Positions 46,222-55,460 of a stretch of 64,000 nucleotides of DNA are shown in pieces; within the stretch, counting starts at the first letter, position 1, and each line of letters opens with the position of its first letter. The stretch is from G965222335 sp965222335 (lineage in GTDB: Bacteria; Pseudomonadota; Gammaproteobacteria; Pseudomonadales; Halieaceae). Under the pieces are notes generated by a model, which saw only the letters and a program-made list of their open reading frames with translations, was not told where the DNA came from and did not search any database. The position numbers and the translations under genes were made by a program. The stretch spans positions 3,534,001 to 3,598,000 of the forward strand of contig OZ244944.1 in NCBI GenBank assembly GCA_965222335.1, in the 5' to 3' direction.

Positions 46222-47178
46222 TCAGTCGGCATACCTGATCAGGCGCGGCAGCCAGCGCAGATACGCCACCATGCCGAATAACTCGACCAAGGATTGGAAC
46301 ACAATGACAACGACGGCGGCACGCCAGGGCTCTGGCAGTGACAGCGCCAGCGGCAGCATGACGAAGGAATTGCGGGTACCAAAGCTGAAGGTGAGGGTGC
46401 GGCCGATAGTGGGCGAGAATCCGAGCAGCTCACTGAGTCCCTTGCCGATAATGGCGGCGGCAGCCAGATAAAGTACAAAGACCACGAGCGCTGACCACAG
46501 AAGTGCGCCATTGTCGATCACCAGGCTGACTTGGGAGCCGGCAATCAGAAACACCACCAGGGCCAGCAGTGGCACGGGCAGCCACCCGAGCCAGTCCACC
46601 AGTGTTTGTACTCGCGGATGCTTCTCCGTTAACCGTTCGGTTAACCAAGCCAGGATCAGCGGGGTGACAATCAATCCGAAGAATGCTGGTAGCAAGTGGC
46701 TGCCAACCGCCAGCTCAATGGCGATATTGCCCATAAAAAGCCACATATAAACGGGCAGCAAAATGAGCTGCACAATCAGTAGGATCGGTGCGGCCGCGAT
46801 GGCCCGGGCCCCGTCCCCGCCGCCAAGATGGGTAAAACTGATAAACCAGTCCGTACAGGGTACCAGCAGTACCAGCAGCACGCCGAGCCGAATAGCGGGA
46901 TCATCCGGTAACAGGCACAACAGAAGACCAACGACCACCGGTACCAGAATAAAATTGCCCGTCAGCAAAGCGGCTAGGAAGCGGCGATCACGAAACGCTG
47001 CCCTGAGATGTATCAGTGGCACCTGGGTAAAGGTGGTATACAGGAGAACGCCCAGAGCTGGCCACAGCAATAGTTCCCAATGACGAGTCTGCTCTGGTGA
47101 CATCCGGCCGGTGGCTATGCCGGCCAAGATGGCAACCAGATAAAGCCAGACCTGATATCGCTCCAGTTGTTCGCGCAT
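46222..47178 (-). CDS. Arsenite/bile-acid:sodium-symporter-superfamily permease (ACR3-like)
   Basis: The 318-residue membrane protein has about ten helices and the BASS/ACR3 fold. Its opening (RYQVWLYLVAILAGIATGRM), LLVPCTDWFISFTHLGGGD and FSFGTRNSFVMLPLALSLPE resemble arsenic-resistance permeases; the Cys in LVPCTDW sits where ACR3 has its essential Cys. It is convergent with merA. No arsR or arsC is next to it, so arsenite is a plausible but unproven substrate. A collapsed second copy lies at 35425. Confidence 0.75.
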   Translation of the reverse strand: MREQLERYQVWLYLVAILAGIATGRMSPEQTRHWELLLWPALGVLLYTTFTQVPLIHLRAAFRDRRFLAALLTGNFILVPVVVGLLLCLLPDDPAIRLGVLLVLLVPCTDWFISFTHLGGGDGARAIAAAPILLIVQLILLPVYMWLFMGNIAIELAVGSHLLPAFFGLIVTPLILAWLTERLTEKHPRVQTLVDWLGWLPVPLLALVVFLIAGSQVSLVIDNGALLWSALVVFVLYLAAAAIIGKGLSELLGFSPTIGRTLTFSFGTRNSFVMLPLALSLPEPWRAAVVVIVFQSLVELFGMVAYLRWLPRLIRYAD

Positions 47179-47651
47179 TCAAGTCTTTTCCTGCTGTTTT
47201 TCGAGGGCACTATAATATCACTGGTGCGCAATGAGCTCCCGGGACACGCCCTAAGGGTTTCGGCAGGCTTATCGAGGAGGAATGGAATCTCTTTAGGCGG
47301 TGTCGGGAGAGACACGGTAAAATAGTCAGTGCCAGTACTTGACCCTTTTGCCGGCAGTAGAGTGGATGGGCGTCTCCACAGGCTTGGTGGTTTTTTTACC
47401 CGGTTTGGCTGCATCTGACCCTGTTGAGCGGGGCTATCAGTAAAAAAATGAAATTATTTTTTAAGGACGAATTCGGTTGTCGCACGTGTGATCCGCCTCG
47501 GAAAGTACAACGGGTGTATTTTGAAGGCGAAGCCTCGGCTATACGAGGTAAATTGGCGGTCCGCCGATCGTTAATGGTACGGGTTGAGGGGCAACCACTT
47601 ACGTGGTGGCAGTGAATTGTGTCACTGGCTAGAATGGACTATGCTGATTCA
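47179..47651. other. Gap with one weak short frame, otherwise no recognised feature
   Basis: The 473 bases between the permease and the Cys-rich protein gene hold a TATAAT-like box near 47212 and one short frame (47448-47615, 55 codons, starting MKLFFKDEFGCRTC). The latter's composition does not match a known family. It lies on the same strand as the following gene, but I see no ribosome site good enough to support it. Confidence 0.4.
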
Positions 47652-48089
47652 ATGAAAAGCAAAAAATTATCGTCATCGCGGGTAGTGCTGCTCCTGTTCG
47701 TCTTGGTAGTTGGGCCATTGCAGGTGCAGAGTGTGTTCGCGTGCCCGATGATGGATGAAGTCATGCACGGCGAGTGCTGTTGTGTCGGGCACAAGGCCGA
47801 CGAAGACTGCGTTAACGCCGATTTTGCTGGCGCGGTCGAGGCCAATACGGATCCATGCTGTGAGCGTTCGGTAACCATCAGTATCGACGAAGAGGCCAGG
47901 CAGGATGCGCGGATCGTCAAGCCGGTTGAGGTTCGTTCCGATGTGGATCCGCCCACAGGCATTGTCGCAACTCTACCTGACCGTAATTTGCTGCCAAGAC
48001 GTGTGGCACATCTGCTTGATTTCTCCCCGCCAGCCCCGTTCAAGTCTGGCTCTGATACCTATCTCATAACACAGCGTCTGCGGATCTAA
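47652..48089 (+). CDS. Cys-rich secreted protein of unknown function
   Basis: The 145-residue precursor (ATG at 47652; upstream frame from 47619 disregarded because the signal peptide starts here) has a signal peptide (VVLLLFVLVVGPLQVQSVFA). A cysteine cluster follows: CPMMDEVMHGECCCVGHKADEDC and a later DPCCERS, at least eight Cys with Met and His between them. The C-terminal half is ordinary. I know no named family; the Cys/Met/His pattern next to copRS suggests periplasmic copper or mercury binding. Confidence 0.65.
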   Translation: MKSKKLSSSRVVLLLFVLVVGPLQVQSVFACPMMDEVMHGECCCVGHKADEDCVNADFAGAVEANTDPCCERSVTISIDEEARQDARIVKPVEVRSDVDPPTGIVATLPDRNLLPRRVAHLLDFSPPAPFKSGSDTYLITQRLRI

Positions 48090-48103
48090 ACCTTTTCCTA
48101 TCC

Positions 48104-48136
48104 AGGCTTGGACTCGGGCACGTTCCGAGTTCAGGC
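48104..48136 (+). terminator. Possible terminator after the Cys-rich gene
   Basis: GGCTTGGACTCGG pairs with CCGAGTTCAGGC around a short GCACGTT loop, followed by TGTTGCATTTT. The U-run is interrupted, so efficiency is unsure. Confidence 0.45.
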
Positions 48137-48261
48137 CTGTTGCATTTTGCCATTGTATCCAAGGATGTGTTGAGCGATGCCGGTGTTATCACTCAAAATT
48201 GGAATAAATCAGAGATGCCCTAATACCGGCCTTGATCTTGTCAGTCGCTTGGGAGAAGGGT

Positions 48262-49659
48262 TCAGGTCGTGTCGGGAAAAAAGAGCGTAAACGTGGTTTT
48301 ATTCTGGGCTGAGGCCGCCTCCACGCGGCCACCGTGAGCCTCGACTATGGAGCGCACAATGGCCAGCCCAAGTCCAGCGCCTTCGCTTTGTCGTGTCCTA
48401 GACGGATCGATACGGTAAAAGCGGTCGAAAATGTTACGCAGGTGTTCCGCGGGTATCGCTGGCCCCGGGTTTTGTACGCTCAGCGATATTTCGTGGTTCG
48501 AGGGATTGGCCAGCCTTACCAGCACCTTATTACCCGAGGGCGTGTGACGGATGGCATTGGACAGCAGGTTGGAAATCGCCCGACGCAGCATGGCGCGATC
48601 CCCTTGGATGCTCGGCGCCTGACCCTCCAATGCCAAGTGGATTTGTCTCTCTTCCGCCAGCGCTTCGAAAAAATCAAACAGTTCATTGACCTCTCTGGTT
48701 AGATCCAGCGGCACCTGAACCGGTTTGAGCAGGCCATGGTCACCCTTGGCCAGCCACAGCATTTCATTGACCATCTTGGCCAGACGCTCCTGTTCCTCCA
48801 GATTAGAGTACAGGAGTTCACGGTATTGCTCGGGGGCTCTGGCCTTGCCCAGCCCCACCTGAGTCTGGGTGATGAGATTGGTCAGCGGTGTGCGCAGCTC
48901 GTGGGCAATATCAGCGGAAAAGTGTGACAGGCGAGTAAAACTCTCTTCCAGTCGGCCAATCATGTGGTTGAACGCGGTGACCAAGCCTTGTAATTCCGAT
49001 GGAACCGAGGAAGCATCTAGGCGCACATGCAGCCGATCGGCCTGAATGTCTCCCATTCTATCGGAGAGCCCGCGCAAGGGAGCATGCGCTTGATGTACGC
49101 CATACCAGGCAGCCAGCAGCGTAACCATGCCAGCAAGGCTCATGATTAACCACAGAGTTTGCTGGAACCTGTCCAAAAACTGCAGGTGAAAGCCTATATC
49201 GATGGCAGTAGTGACGGAGTAGCTCTGGCCCATGATGTTATTCTGCGTGAGCACGCCTCGGAAGGTCTTGTCATCCTCATGCCAGGTTTGCAGGTTGGCT
49301 GCGTGAATCGCGGGCGCTGGGGTGAGCATAGCGGTCGTCCCTGACAGTTCGGCCCCTGGTGTGGCATAGACAACTTCGCCTTGCCGATTCCGCACCTGAA
49401 AGTAAACACCGTGATGTCCCGATATGGCATTGGATAGTGCTTCGCGCCGTCGCGCTGTATCGTTGCTACTATTTCGGAGGGCTTTGACCACGGCTTCGGT
49501 CATCACCGCCAGTTCGCCAGCATCCTGTTCGGCGAAGTGGCGCTCGACGGCATTAAGCACCAGGCTTCCGATCAGGATGAGGCTGAGCCCGATGGCCAGC
49601 CCGACGAATATCATTACCCGGGTGGCCAGTGACAGTGGTTGCCGATCAGTGAGCTTCAT
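48262..49659 (-). CDS. copS: Heavy-metal sensor histidine kinase (CopS/CusS type)
   Basis: The 465-residue kinase (ATG at 49659, MKLTDRQPLSLATRV) has TM1 (VMIFVGLAIGLSLILIGSLVL), a periplasmic sensor domain of about 130 residues, TM2, HAMP, HisKA with H253 (FSADIAHELRTPLTN) and an HATPase (LSNAIRHTP, GAGLGLAIV). The sensor length and HYG-type heavy-metal kinase layout match CusS/CopS/PcoS. The start overlaps the stop region of the response regulator by 14 bases. An in-frame ATG six codons upstream is possible. Confidence 0.9.
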   Translation of the reverse strand: MKLTDRQPLSLATRVMIFVGLAIGLSLILIGSLVLNAVERHFAEQDAGELAVMTEAVVKALRNSSNDTARRREALSNAISGHHGVYFQVRNRQGEVVYATPGAELSGTTAMLTPAPAIHAANLQTWHEDDKTFRGVLTQNNIMGQSYSVTTAIDIGFHLQFLDRFQQTLWLIMSLAGMVTLLAAWYGVHQAHAPLRGLSDRMGDIQADRLHVRLDASSVPSELQGLVTAFNHMIGRLEESFTRLSHFSADIAHELRTPLTNLITQTQVGLGKARAPEQYRELLYSNLEEQERLAKMVNEMLWLAKGDHGLLKPVQVPLDLTREVNELFDFFEALAEERQIHLALEGQAPSIQGDRAMLRRAISNLLSNAIRHTPSGNKVLVRLANPSNHEISLSVQNPGPAIPAEHLRNIFDRFYRIDPSRTRQSEGAGLGLAIVRSIVEAHGGRVEAASAQNKTTFTLFFPDTT

Positions 49660-50338
49660 CGTCGGTTTCCACGTCAAGCTTGTATCCCATGCCGCGAACC
49701 GTGTGGATCAGTTTGGGTTCGAAATCGTCGTCAATTTTGGCCCGCAGTCGGCGAATCGCTACATCGATCACGTTGGTGTCGGATTCAAAGTTCATGTCCC
49801 ATACCTGGGAAGCAATCAGGGAGCGTGGTAATACCTCACCGCGGCGCCGGGCCAACAGCTCCAGAAGACAAAACTCCTTATGGCTGAGATTGATTTTTCT
49901 GCCGGCGCGCATGACTCGGTGTTTGGGCAGGTCCAGGGTGAGATCGGCCACCTGGAGCTGGTCCGACAGGGTGGGTGTCGAGCTCCGGCGCAGTAACGTG
50001 CGTACCCGGGCCAACAGTTCGGCAAAGGCAAAGGGTTTGACCAGATAGTCGTCGGCGCCCAGCTCCAGGCCCTTGACGCGGTCATCCACCGTGTCGCGAG
50101 CGGTAAGGAACAGCACCGGGGTCTGGCGGCCGGCTTCGCGTAACGACTGCATAATGCGCCATCCGTCCACATCCGGCAACATGACATCCAGGATAATCAG
50201 GTCAAAAGACTCCGTCATGGCAAGGTGATGGCCGTCGAGTCCATTGCGTGCCAACGCGACAATAAAGCCCGCCTCGGCCAATCCCTGTCTGAGATAGTCG
50301 CCTGTTTTTAGTTCGTCTTCCACGACCAATAGTCGCAT
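49646..50338 (-). CDS. copR: OmpR-family heavy-metal response regulator (CopR/CusR type)
   Basis: The 230-residue regulator has a receiver with phospho-acceptor D51 (LIILDVMLPDVDGW) and a winged-helix DNA-binding domain (LSHKEFCLLELLARRRGEVLPR; VDVAIRRLRAKIDD). Length and sequence match CopR/CusR/PcoR. It is divergent from the copper module; the palindrome at 50423 between them is its likely target. Confidence 0.93.
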   Translation of the reverse strand: MRLLVVEDELKTGDYLRQGLAEAGFIVALARNGLDGHHLAMTESFDLIILDVMLPDVDGWRIMQSLREAGRQTPVLFLTARDTVDDRVKGLELGADDYLVKPFAFAELLARVRTLLRRSSTPTLSDQLQVADLTLDLPKHRVMRAGRKINLSHKEFCLLELLARRRGEVLPRSLIASQVWDMNFESDTNVIDVAIRRLRAKIDDDFEPKLIHTVRGMGYKLDVETDDEAH

Positions 50339-50422
50339 GCTGTATCGCTCCAGTTTGCTATCACCCCAGCTTGGTATCGCTCCAGTCTAGCCAGCTGTGC
50401 CCAACGACAAGGTTACATGGTG

Positions 50423-50438
50423 ATTACAAAATTGTAAT
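50423..50438. promoter_or_regulatory. Candidate CopR box
   Basis: ATTACAAAATTGTAAT is a perfect 16-bp palindrome in the gap between copR and the copper genes. It resembles the inverted repeats bound by CusR/CopR-type regulators (ACAA...TTGT core). It probably controls the rightward copper operon and perhaps copRS. Confidence 0.75.
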
Positions 50439-50542
50439 GAAAGAGTCATCTGGCAGACAGGGCCTGTTCGCTACGCTGACCGTGCTTCTGAGGAAGGTAA
50501 GTTTCTCTCCTCACGTCATTCATCACAACCGAGGTGTAGACC

Positions 50543-50839
50543 ATGACACGCGAAACTCTTACATGGCTGGCCGCCTTGCCGGCATTTTTTCTGGCCTTCT
50601 CTGCTCAGGCGCATGACCCCGCGGAGCACATGAAAGGGGGCGAAAAACCGGATTGTGCGGCGATGCAGCACATGGATCGTTCCAGGCTGGACAGTGATGA
50701 TGCGGTCATGCAGGCCATGATGCAGAAATGTATGGACGAAATGCATCGGGACCAGGCCGGGCCGGAGGACTCCCCTGCCGACCACTCGCGGCAGAACGAT
50801 AACGGCGATGCCAATAGTCCTGCCAAGCACGAGCAATAA
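50543..50839 (+). CDS. Small Met/His-rich periplasmic protein
   Basis: The 98-residue precursor has a signal peptide (TWLAALPAFFLAFSAQA) and a mature part rich in His, Met and Asp (HDPAEHMKGGEKPDCAAMQHM, MQAMMQKCMDEMHRD). Spaced Met and His residues with two Cys are typical of periplasmic Cu(I)/Ag(I) buffers such as PcoE/SilE, but there is no exact match. First gene after the CopR box. Confidence 0.7.
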   Translation: MTRETLTWLAALPAFFLAFSAQAHDPAEHMKGGEKPDCAAMQHMDRSRLDSDDAVMQAMMQKCMDEMHRDQAGPEDSPADHSRQNDNGDANSPAKHEQ

Positions 50840-50873
50840 ACCAAAGCGAGAATTTGCCTTTTTAGGGGGGAGT

Positions 50874-51434
50874 ATGCCATTAACCAAGTTCCTGTCGTGC
50901 ATCAAATGTCTCGCGGTGGCTTCCGGCGTGGCCGTCGCGGCGGGCGTGGCGTTCATCTACTCGGGCTTCTATCCTGTGGGCGCTGATGACCGCCATACCG
51001 CGCTGACCTTTTGGGCGCTGGAAACGCTGCGGGAGCGCTCCATCGCCAGGGCGTCGGCCGGTATCGAGGTGCCGGCGAACATGGGTACGCCCGAGCGCCT
51101 GTTGGCGGGTGGCGCCGACTACAATGACATGTGTGCCGGCTGCCACCTCAAGCCCGGCAGGACCGAGAGCGATTTCACCCTGGGCCTCTATCCGGCGCCG
51201 CCGAATCTAACTCAGGTGGCACCGGGCCATGGCGACCTGGAGGCCCAGGCCCGGCAGCGATTCTGGACCATCAAGCATGGTATCAAGGCATCCGGCATGC
51301 CGGCCTGGGGGCCGGGGCACGACGATGAACGTATCTGGAACATGGTGGCTTTCCTGCGACGACTTCCTGATTTGTCGTCCGAGCAATACCAGATTTTGAC
51401 CGCCCGTGGTTCCACTGATTCGGGTCACCATTGA
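50874..51434 (+). CDS. Membrane-anchored monoheme cytochrome c
   Basis: The 186-residue protein has an N-terminal hydrophobic span (AVASGVAVAAGVAFIYSGFY), the heme c motif C87-A-G-C90-H91 (YNDMCAGCHLKPGR) and a downstream Met ligand candidate (IKASGMPAWGPGHDD). Strong ribosome site GGGGGGAG. Located between the small Met/His protein and CopA, it may accept electrons from Cu(I) oxidation (inference). Similar cytochromes accompany copper-resistance loci in marine bacteria. Confidence 0.85.
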   Translation: MPLTKFLSCIKCLAVASGVAVAAGVAFIYSGFYPVGADDRHTALTFWALETLRERSIARASAGIEVPANMGTPERLLAGGADYNDMCAGCHLKPGRTESDFTLGLYPAPPNLTQVAPGHGDLEAQARQRFWTIKHGIKASGMPAWGPGHDDERIWNMVAFLRRLPDLSSEQYQILTARGSTDSGHH

Positions 51435-51507
51435 TGAGAAAATATCGTGCAGTGTCAGGCGGCTCGTAGCCGGCATCAGTATTGCAAACAATATACGAGG
51501 TTATGCG

Positions 51508-53283
51508 ATGGAAAAACCAATAGAAGAGGGTCGTAGACGGTTTATCAAATCGGCTATAGGGACGGCATCAGCCTTGGCCCTGGCCAAAATCGCCCCGGCC
51601 TGGGCCTATCCAATGGGCCGAAGCTATGGCGACGTCATCAAAGCCGGCAGTGCAGTCGATCTGCATATTCGCCGGGAGAACCTGGGTATCGGCGGGCAAA
51701 TCGGCAGGCCGATTACCATCAACGGTAGCATGCCCGGGCCACTGATCAGGCTGAAAGAAGGGCAGCGAGCCCGACTGAACGTCACCAATGCGCTGGATGA
51801 AGACACGTCCATACATTGGCACGGGATTATTCTGCCCGAGAACATGGACGGTGTGCCCGGCGTCAGTTTTCCTGGTATCAAGACCGGAGAGACATTTCAT
51901 TACGAGTACGATGTTCAGCAAAGTGGGACCTACTGGTATCACAGTCACTCGGGGCTCCAGGAACAGTTAGGTCATCTTGGACCTCTTGTCATCGAGCCGG
52001 CGGACGGTGATATTGGTGCGGATCGTGAGCACGTCGTTATTCTGAGTGATTGGACCTTTGAAGATCCCTACGAAGTGTTGCGCAACCTCACAGTAGCGGA
52101 GGGATATTACAACTATCAGCAGCGAACACTGGGTGACACTCTGGCCGATATCCGCAACCAGGGGCTGGCCAAAACCTGGGAAGAACGCGCTATGTGGAAT
52201 CGAATGCGCATGAGTGCCCGGGATCTGCTGGATGTGACCGGATCCACGTATACCTATCTGATCAATGGGCGCGACAACGCAACCAACTGGACAGCGCTAT
52301 ACAAACCCGGGGAAACAATCCGCTTGAGAATCATTAACGGTTCGGCCATGTCGTTCTTTGATTTCCGCATCCCCGGCGTTGAGATGACCGTGGTCTCGGC
52401 AGACGGCCAGCCGGTCAAACCCGTGACAGTAGATGAATTCCGCATCGGGGTGGCGGAGACCTACGATGTCATCGTTACCCCGAAGGGCGGTCGACCCTAT
52501 ACGCTGTTTGCGGAAAGCATGGATCGCAGCGGCTACGTGCGGGCCACGTTGGCGACGGAATTGGGACAGGAAGCAGCAGTACCTGAATTGCGACCGGTGC
52601 CCGAACGGGGTATGGCGGCCATGGGTATGTCCCATGAGATGAGTGGCGTGGATACGGAGTCCTCTGGCAGGGATAAATCCGGCATGGATGGGCACCACGA
52701 CATGCACGCGGGTCAGAGTGCAAAAATGGGCATGGGGCCGCCGCGGCCCTCAGCGCCAGATCTTGGTATTGAGCATGCACCGGGTGGACATGGGCCCGGC
52801 GCGGCCATGATTGCCCGAAAACCGGTCAGCCGGCTGAACGAAGCCGGCGTTGGCCTTGACGATGCCACTCATCGTGTCCTGGTCTATGGTGATCTCATCG
52901 GCGCCCATCCCTGGCCGGACGAGAGGAAGCCGGAGCGGGACATCGAGCTCCATCTCACCGGCAATATGGAAAAATACATGTGGTCTTTTGACGGTTTGAA
53001 GTTTACCGAAGTCGATGGGCCGGTGGAGTTCCGCTACGGCGAGCGTCTGCGTTTGATTATGGTGAACGACACCATGATGGATCACCCCATTCATTTGCAT
53101 GGCATGTGGATGGAGCTTGAGAACGGTCAGTACCCCCGGCCTCGAAAACACACTATTAGTCTCAAGCCAAGCGAAGTGGTCTCGCTGCAAATCAGCGCTG
53201 ATGCGCCCGGTAGCTGGGCCTTCCACTGCCATCTCCTCTATCACATGAAGGCGGGAATGTTCCGCGTAGTCAATGTCAGTTAA
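51508..53283 (+). CDS. copA: Multicopper oxidase CopA/PcoA
   Basis: The 591-residue periplasmic oxidase carries a Tat signal (RRRFIKSAIGTASALAL), three cupredoxin domains and all four copper-ligand boxes: HWHGI, YWYHSHSG, HPIHLHGMW and the C-terminal HCHLLYHMKAGM with the type 1 Cys-His-Met set. Between domains 2 and 3 lies a Met/His-rich insert (MAAMGMSHEMSG, MDGHHDMHAGQSAKMGMG) that binds Cu(I). It oxidises and sequesters periplasmic Cu(I). An earlier in-frame frame opens at 51406 but lacks the Tat start. Confidence 0.96.
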   Translation: MEKPIEEGRRRFIKSAIGTASALALAKIAPAWAYPMGRSYGDVIKAGSAVDLHIRRENLGIGGQIGRPITINGSMPGPLIRLKEGQRARLNVTNALDEDTSIHWHGIILPENMDGVPGVSFPGIKTGETFHYEYDVQQSGTYWYHSHSGLQEQLGHLGPLVIEPADGDIGADREHVVILSDWTFEDPYEVLRNLTVAEGYYNYQQRTLGDTLADIRNQGLAKTWEERAMWNRMRMSARDLLDVTGSTYTYLINGRDNATNWTALYKPGETIRLRIINGSAMSFFDFRIPGVEMTVVSADGQPVKPVTVDEFRIGVAETYDVIVTPKGGRPYTLFAESMDRSGYVRATLATELGQEAAVPELRPVPERGMAAMGMSHEMSGVDTESSGRDKSGMDGHHDMHAGQSAKMGMGPPRPSAPDLGIEHAPGGHGPGAAMIARKPVSRLNEAGVGLDDATHRVLVYGDLIGAHPWPDERKPERDIELHLTGNMEKYMWSFDGLKFTEVDGPVEFRYGERLRLIMVNDTMMDHPIHLHGMWMELENGQYPRPRKHTISLKPSEVVSLQISADAPGSWAFHCHLLYHMKAGMFRVVNVS

Positions 53284-53293
53284 AGGGGGATCC

Positions 53294-54043
53294 ATGAGGA
53301 CACTGAAAATTGTGATGTCTTTATCCTTGGCAGGAATAAGCGGTCCGTTGTTCGCCGGCCACGCTGAAGATCACTGGCCGGAACCCATCAAGCCGTATCG
53401 CACCGGTCAGGTATTGTTTGACCGACTGGAAATCACACGCACGGAGAATGATGAGAACTTGATCGTCTGGGATATGCTCGCCTGGTACGGTGGAGATAGA
53501 AACCGAATCTATTTCAAAAGCGAAGGAGAGAACAGGTCAGATGACGGCGAGCCTACCGAACTCGAGAGTGTGGAGTTACTGGCCAGTCGTCTGATTGCAC
53601 CATTCTGGGAAATACAGGGAGGCGCTGGTACACGGGGTTCGGTGGCGTCTGGAGCAGAGCGGGAAAACTACCTGGTGTTCAGCCTGTTTGGTATGGCTCC
53701 CTATCGGTTTGAAATGGATAACTCCATTACGGTCAACGAAGACGGAGATATCGCCGCGAGCATCGAAGCCGAATACGATATTCGTCTGTCTCAGGTGTCG
53801 TATTTACAGCCACGTCTGGAGGTGGAAGCGGCATTCACTGACGCTGAAGAGTATGATCGCCCAAGTGGATTCAATAATGTGCGTGTGGGATTACGCTATC
53901 GCTACGAACTGTCCAGAGAGTTTGCCCCTTATATTGGTGTCTATTGGAGCCGCGCCTTGAGTGACAAGGCCGACCAGATTCGCGCTCAAGGTGGCGATGA
54001 GTCCGAAATTGGCGTCGTCGTCGGCGTTCGTATGTGGTTCTAG
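53294..54043 (+). CDS. copB: Outer-membrane copper-resistance protein CopB/PcoB
   Basis: The 249-residue precursor has a signal peptide (IVMSLSLAGISGPLFAG) and a beta-barrel with alternating strands, starting DRLEITRTENDENLIVWDMLAWYGGD and ending in the aromatic VRMWF. It lacks the long Met-rich N-terminal region of PcoB. It starts ten bases after copA; the pair is coexpressed. It probably exports or sequesters copper at the outer membrane. Confidence 0.9.
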   Translation: MRTLKIVMSLSLAGISGPLFAGHAEDHWPEPIKPYRTGQVLFDRLEITRTENDENLIVWDMLAWYGGDRNRIYFKSEGENRSDDGEPTELESVELLASRLIAPFWEIQGGAGTRGSVASGAERENYLVFSLFGMAPYRFEMDNSITVNEDGDIAASIEAEYDIRLSQVSYLQPRLEVEAAFTDAEEYDRPSGFNNVRVGLRYRYELSREFAPYIGVYWSRALSDKADQIRAQGGDESEIGVVVGVRMWF

Positions 54044-54075
54044 GCCGATACATTGAGCAATCAACCGGAGGGTTC

Positions 54076-55428
54076 ATGGCTGAGGAGAAAGACAGAACAA
54101 CGCATTACCGAGAAGGTAGCCTGACCTTAGCGGGTACCGTGATGTTGGGAACCGGCGTCATGATCGGCGCCGGTATCTTTGCGCTGACCGGACAAATGGC
54201 ACAAATGACCGGTGTGCTGTTTCCCCTGGCGTTCCTTGCGGCGGCTGTCATCGTCTCATTCAGTGCATATTCCTACATCAAGATTTCCAATGCCTATCCT
54301 TCCGCCGGAGGCATTGGCATGTACCTGCACAAGGCCTACGGCGACCGTTTGCCGACGGCTTTCAATGCGCTGCTGATGTATTTCTCGATGGTGATCGCCC
54401 AAAGCTTTCTTGCCCGCACGTTCGGTGCCTATACGATGCAGCTACTCGGCGGAGACGAGAGTGGTCGTATGGTGCCCATTCTCGGGGTGTCACTTATCCT
54501 CGCGGCTTTTCTGATCAATCTAATGGGCAACCGCCTTATCGAGAACGTGGCTTCGTTTATCGGCATTTTGAAAATCGGGGGCATTCTGGTTTTCGGGCTC
54601 GTGGGTGTCTGGATTGCCGATAGCATTTCCGTGGACTTCTCCAGCACTGGAGAGGCCGGAACCGTTGGCAACTTCCTTGGTGCGACCGCACTGGGGATAC
54701 TGGCGTTCAAGGGCTTCACAACGATCACCAACAGTGGTACGGAGGTGAAGGACCCGCATCGCAACGTTGGCCGGGCCATTGTCATTTCTATCGCGGCGTG
54801 TGTGGTGATCTACACTCTGGTCGGCTTTGCGGTTGCGAGCAATCTTTCGCTTGCCGAAATCATAGAAACACGGGATTACTCCCTCGCTGCCGCCGCCCGG
54901 CCGGCGTTGGGCGATTATGGCGTTTGGTTCACGGTGGCCATTGCGATCATGGCCACCGCCGGCGGCATTTTGGCCAGCATTTTTGCGGTCTCGCGCATGC
55001 TCGCAATGCTGACGGAAATGAAACTGGTTCCCCACCGCCATTTCGGCATGCCGGGCAGTATCCAGAAGCACACGCTTGTCTACACCGTGGTTCTGGGCCT
55101 GGTCCTGACCGCGTTCTTTGACCTCTCCCGGATTGCGGCGCTGGGAATCGTGTTCTATCTGATTATGGACATTGCTATTCACTGGGGCGTTATTCGTTAT
55201 CTTCGGGAGGACATCAAAGCCAGGGCATGGATACCCGTCATAGCCATTTTTCTCGACCTTCTTGCACTTGGAGGTTTTGTCTGGGTTAAGGTGAATTCTG
55301 ACCCCTTTGTAATTGGCGTTGCCGTGGTCACCATGATAATCATTGCAATTGCCGAGCAGATCTTCCTGAAAAGCTCGGCGCGGGCCAGACAAAAGGCTCT
55401 GGAGGAATCGCATACACACCACCACTGA
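54076..55428 (+). CDS. APC-superfamily amino-acid-type permease
   Basis: The 450-residue protein has about twelve helices and the APC signature GTGVMIGAGIFALTGQMA in TM1, AYPSAGGIGMYLHKAYG, and FKGFTTITNSGTEVKDPHRNVG. The C-terminus ends in HTHHH. It starts 32 bases after copB with ribosome site CGGAGG on the same strand, so it is likely part of the copper operon. Amino acid or polyamine transport is the family role; why it is in a copper module is unclear, perhaps uptake of a Cu-chelating amino acid. Confidence 0.85.
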   Translation: MAEEKDRTTHYREGSLTLAGTVMLGTGVMIGAGIFALTGQMAQMTGVLFPLAFLAAAVIVSFSAYSYIKISNAYPSAGGIGMYLHKAYGDRLPTAFNALLMYFSMVIAQSFLARTFGAYTMQLLGGDESGRMVPILGVSLILAAFLINLMGNRLIENVASFIGILKIGGILVFGLVGVWIADSISVDFSSTGEAGTVGNFLGATALGILAFKGFTTITNSGTEVKDPHRNVGRAIVISIAACVVIYTLVGFAVASNLSLAEIIETRDYSLAAAARPALGDYGVWFTVAIAIMATAGGILASIFAVSRMLAMLTEMKLVPHRHFGMPGSIQKHTLVYTVVLGLVLTAFFDLSRIAALGIVFYLIMDIAIHWGVIRYLREDIKARAWIPVIAIFLDLLALGGFVWVKVNSDPFVIGVAVVTMIIIAIAEQIFLKSSARARQKALEESHTHHH

Positions 55429-55460
55429 AATCATTTATTGAATCGGAGGGTCAGACGATA

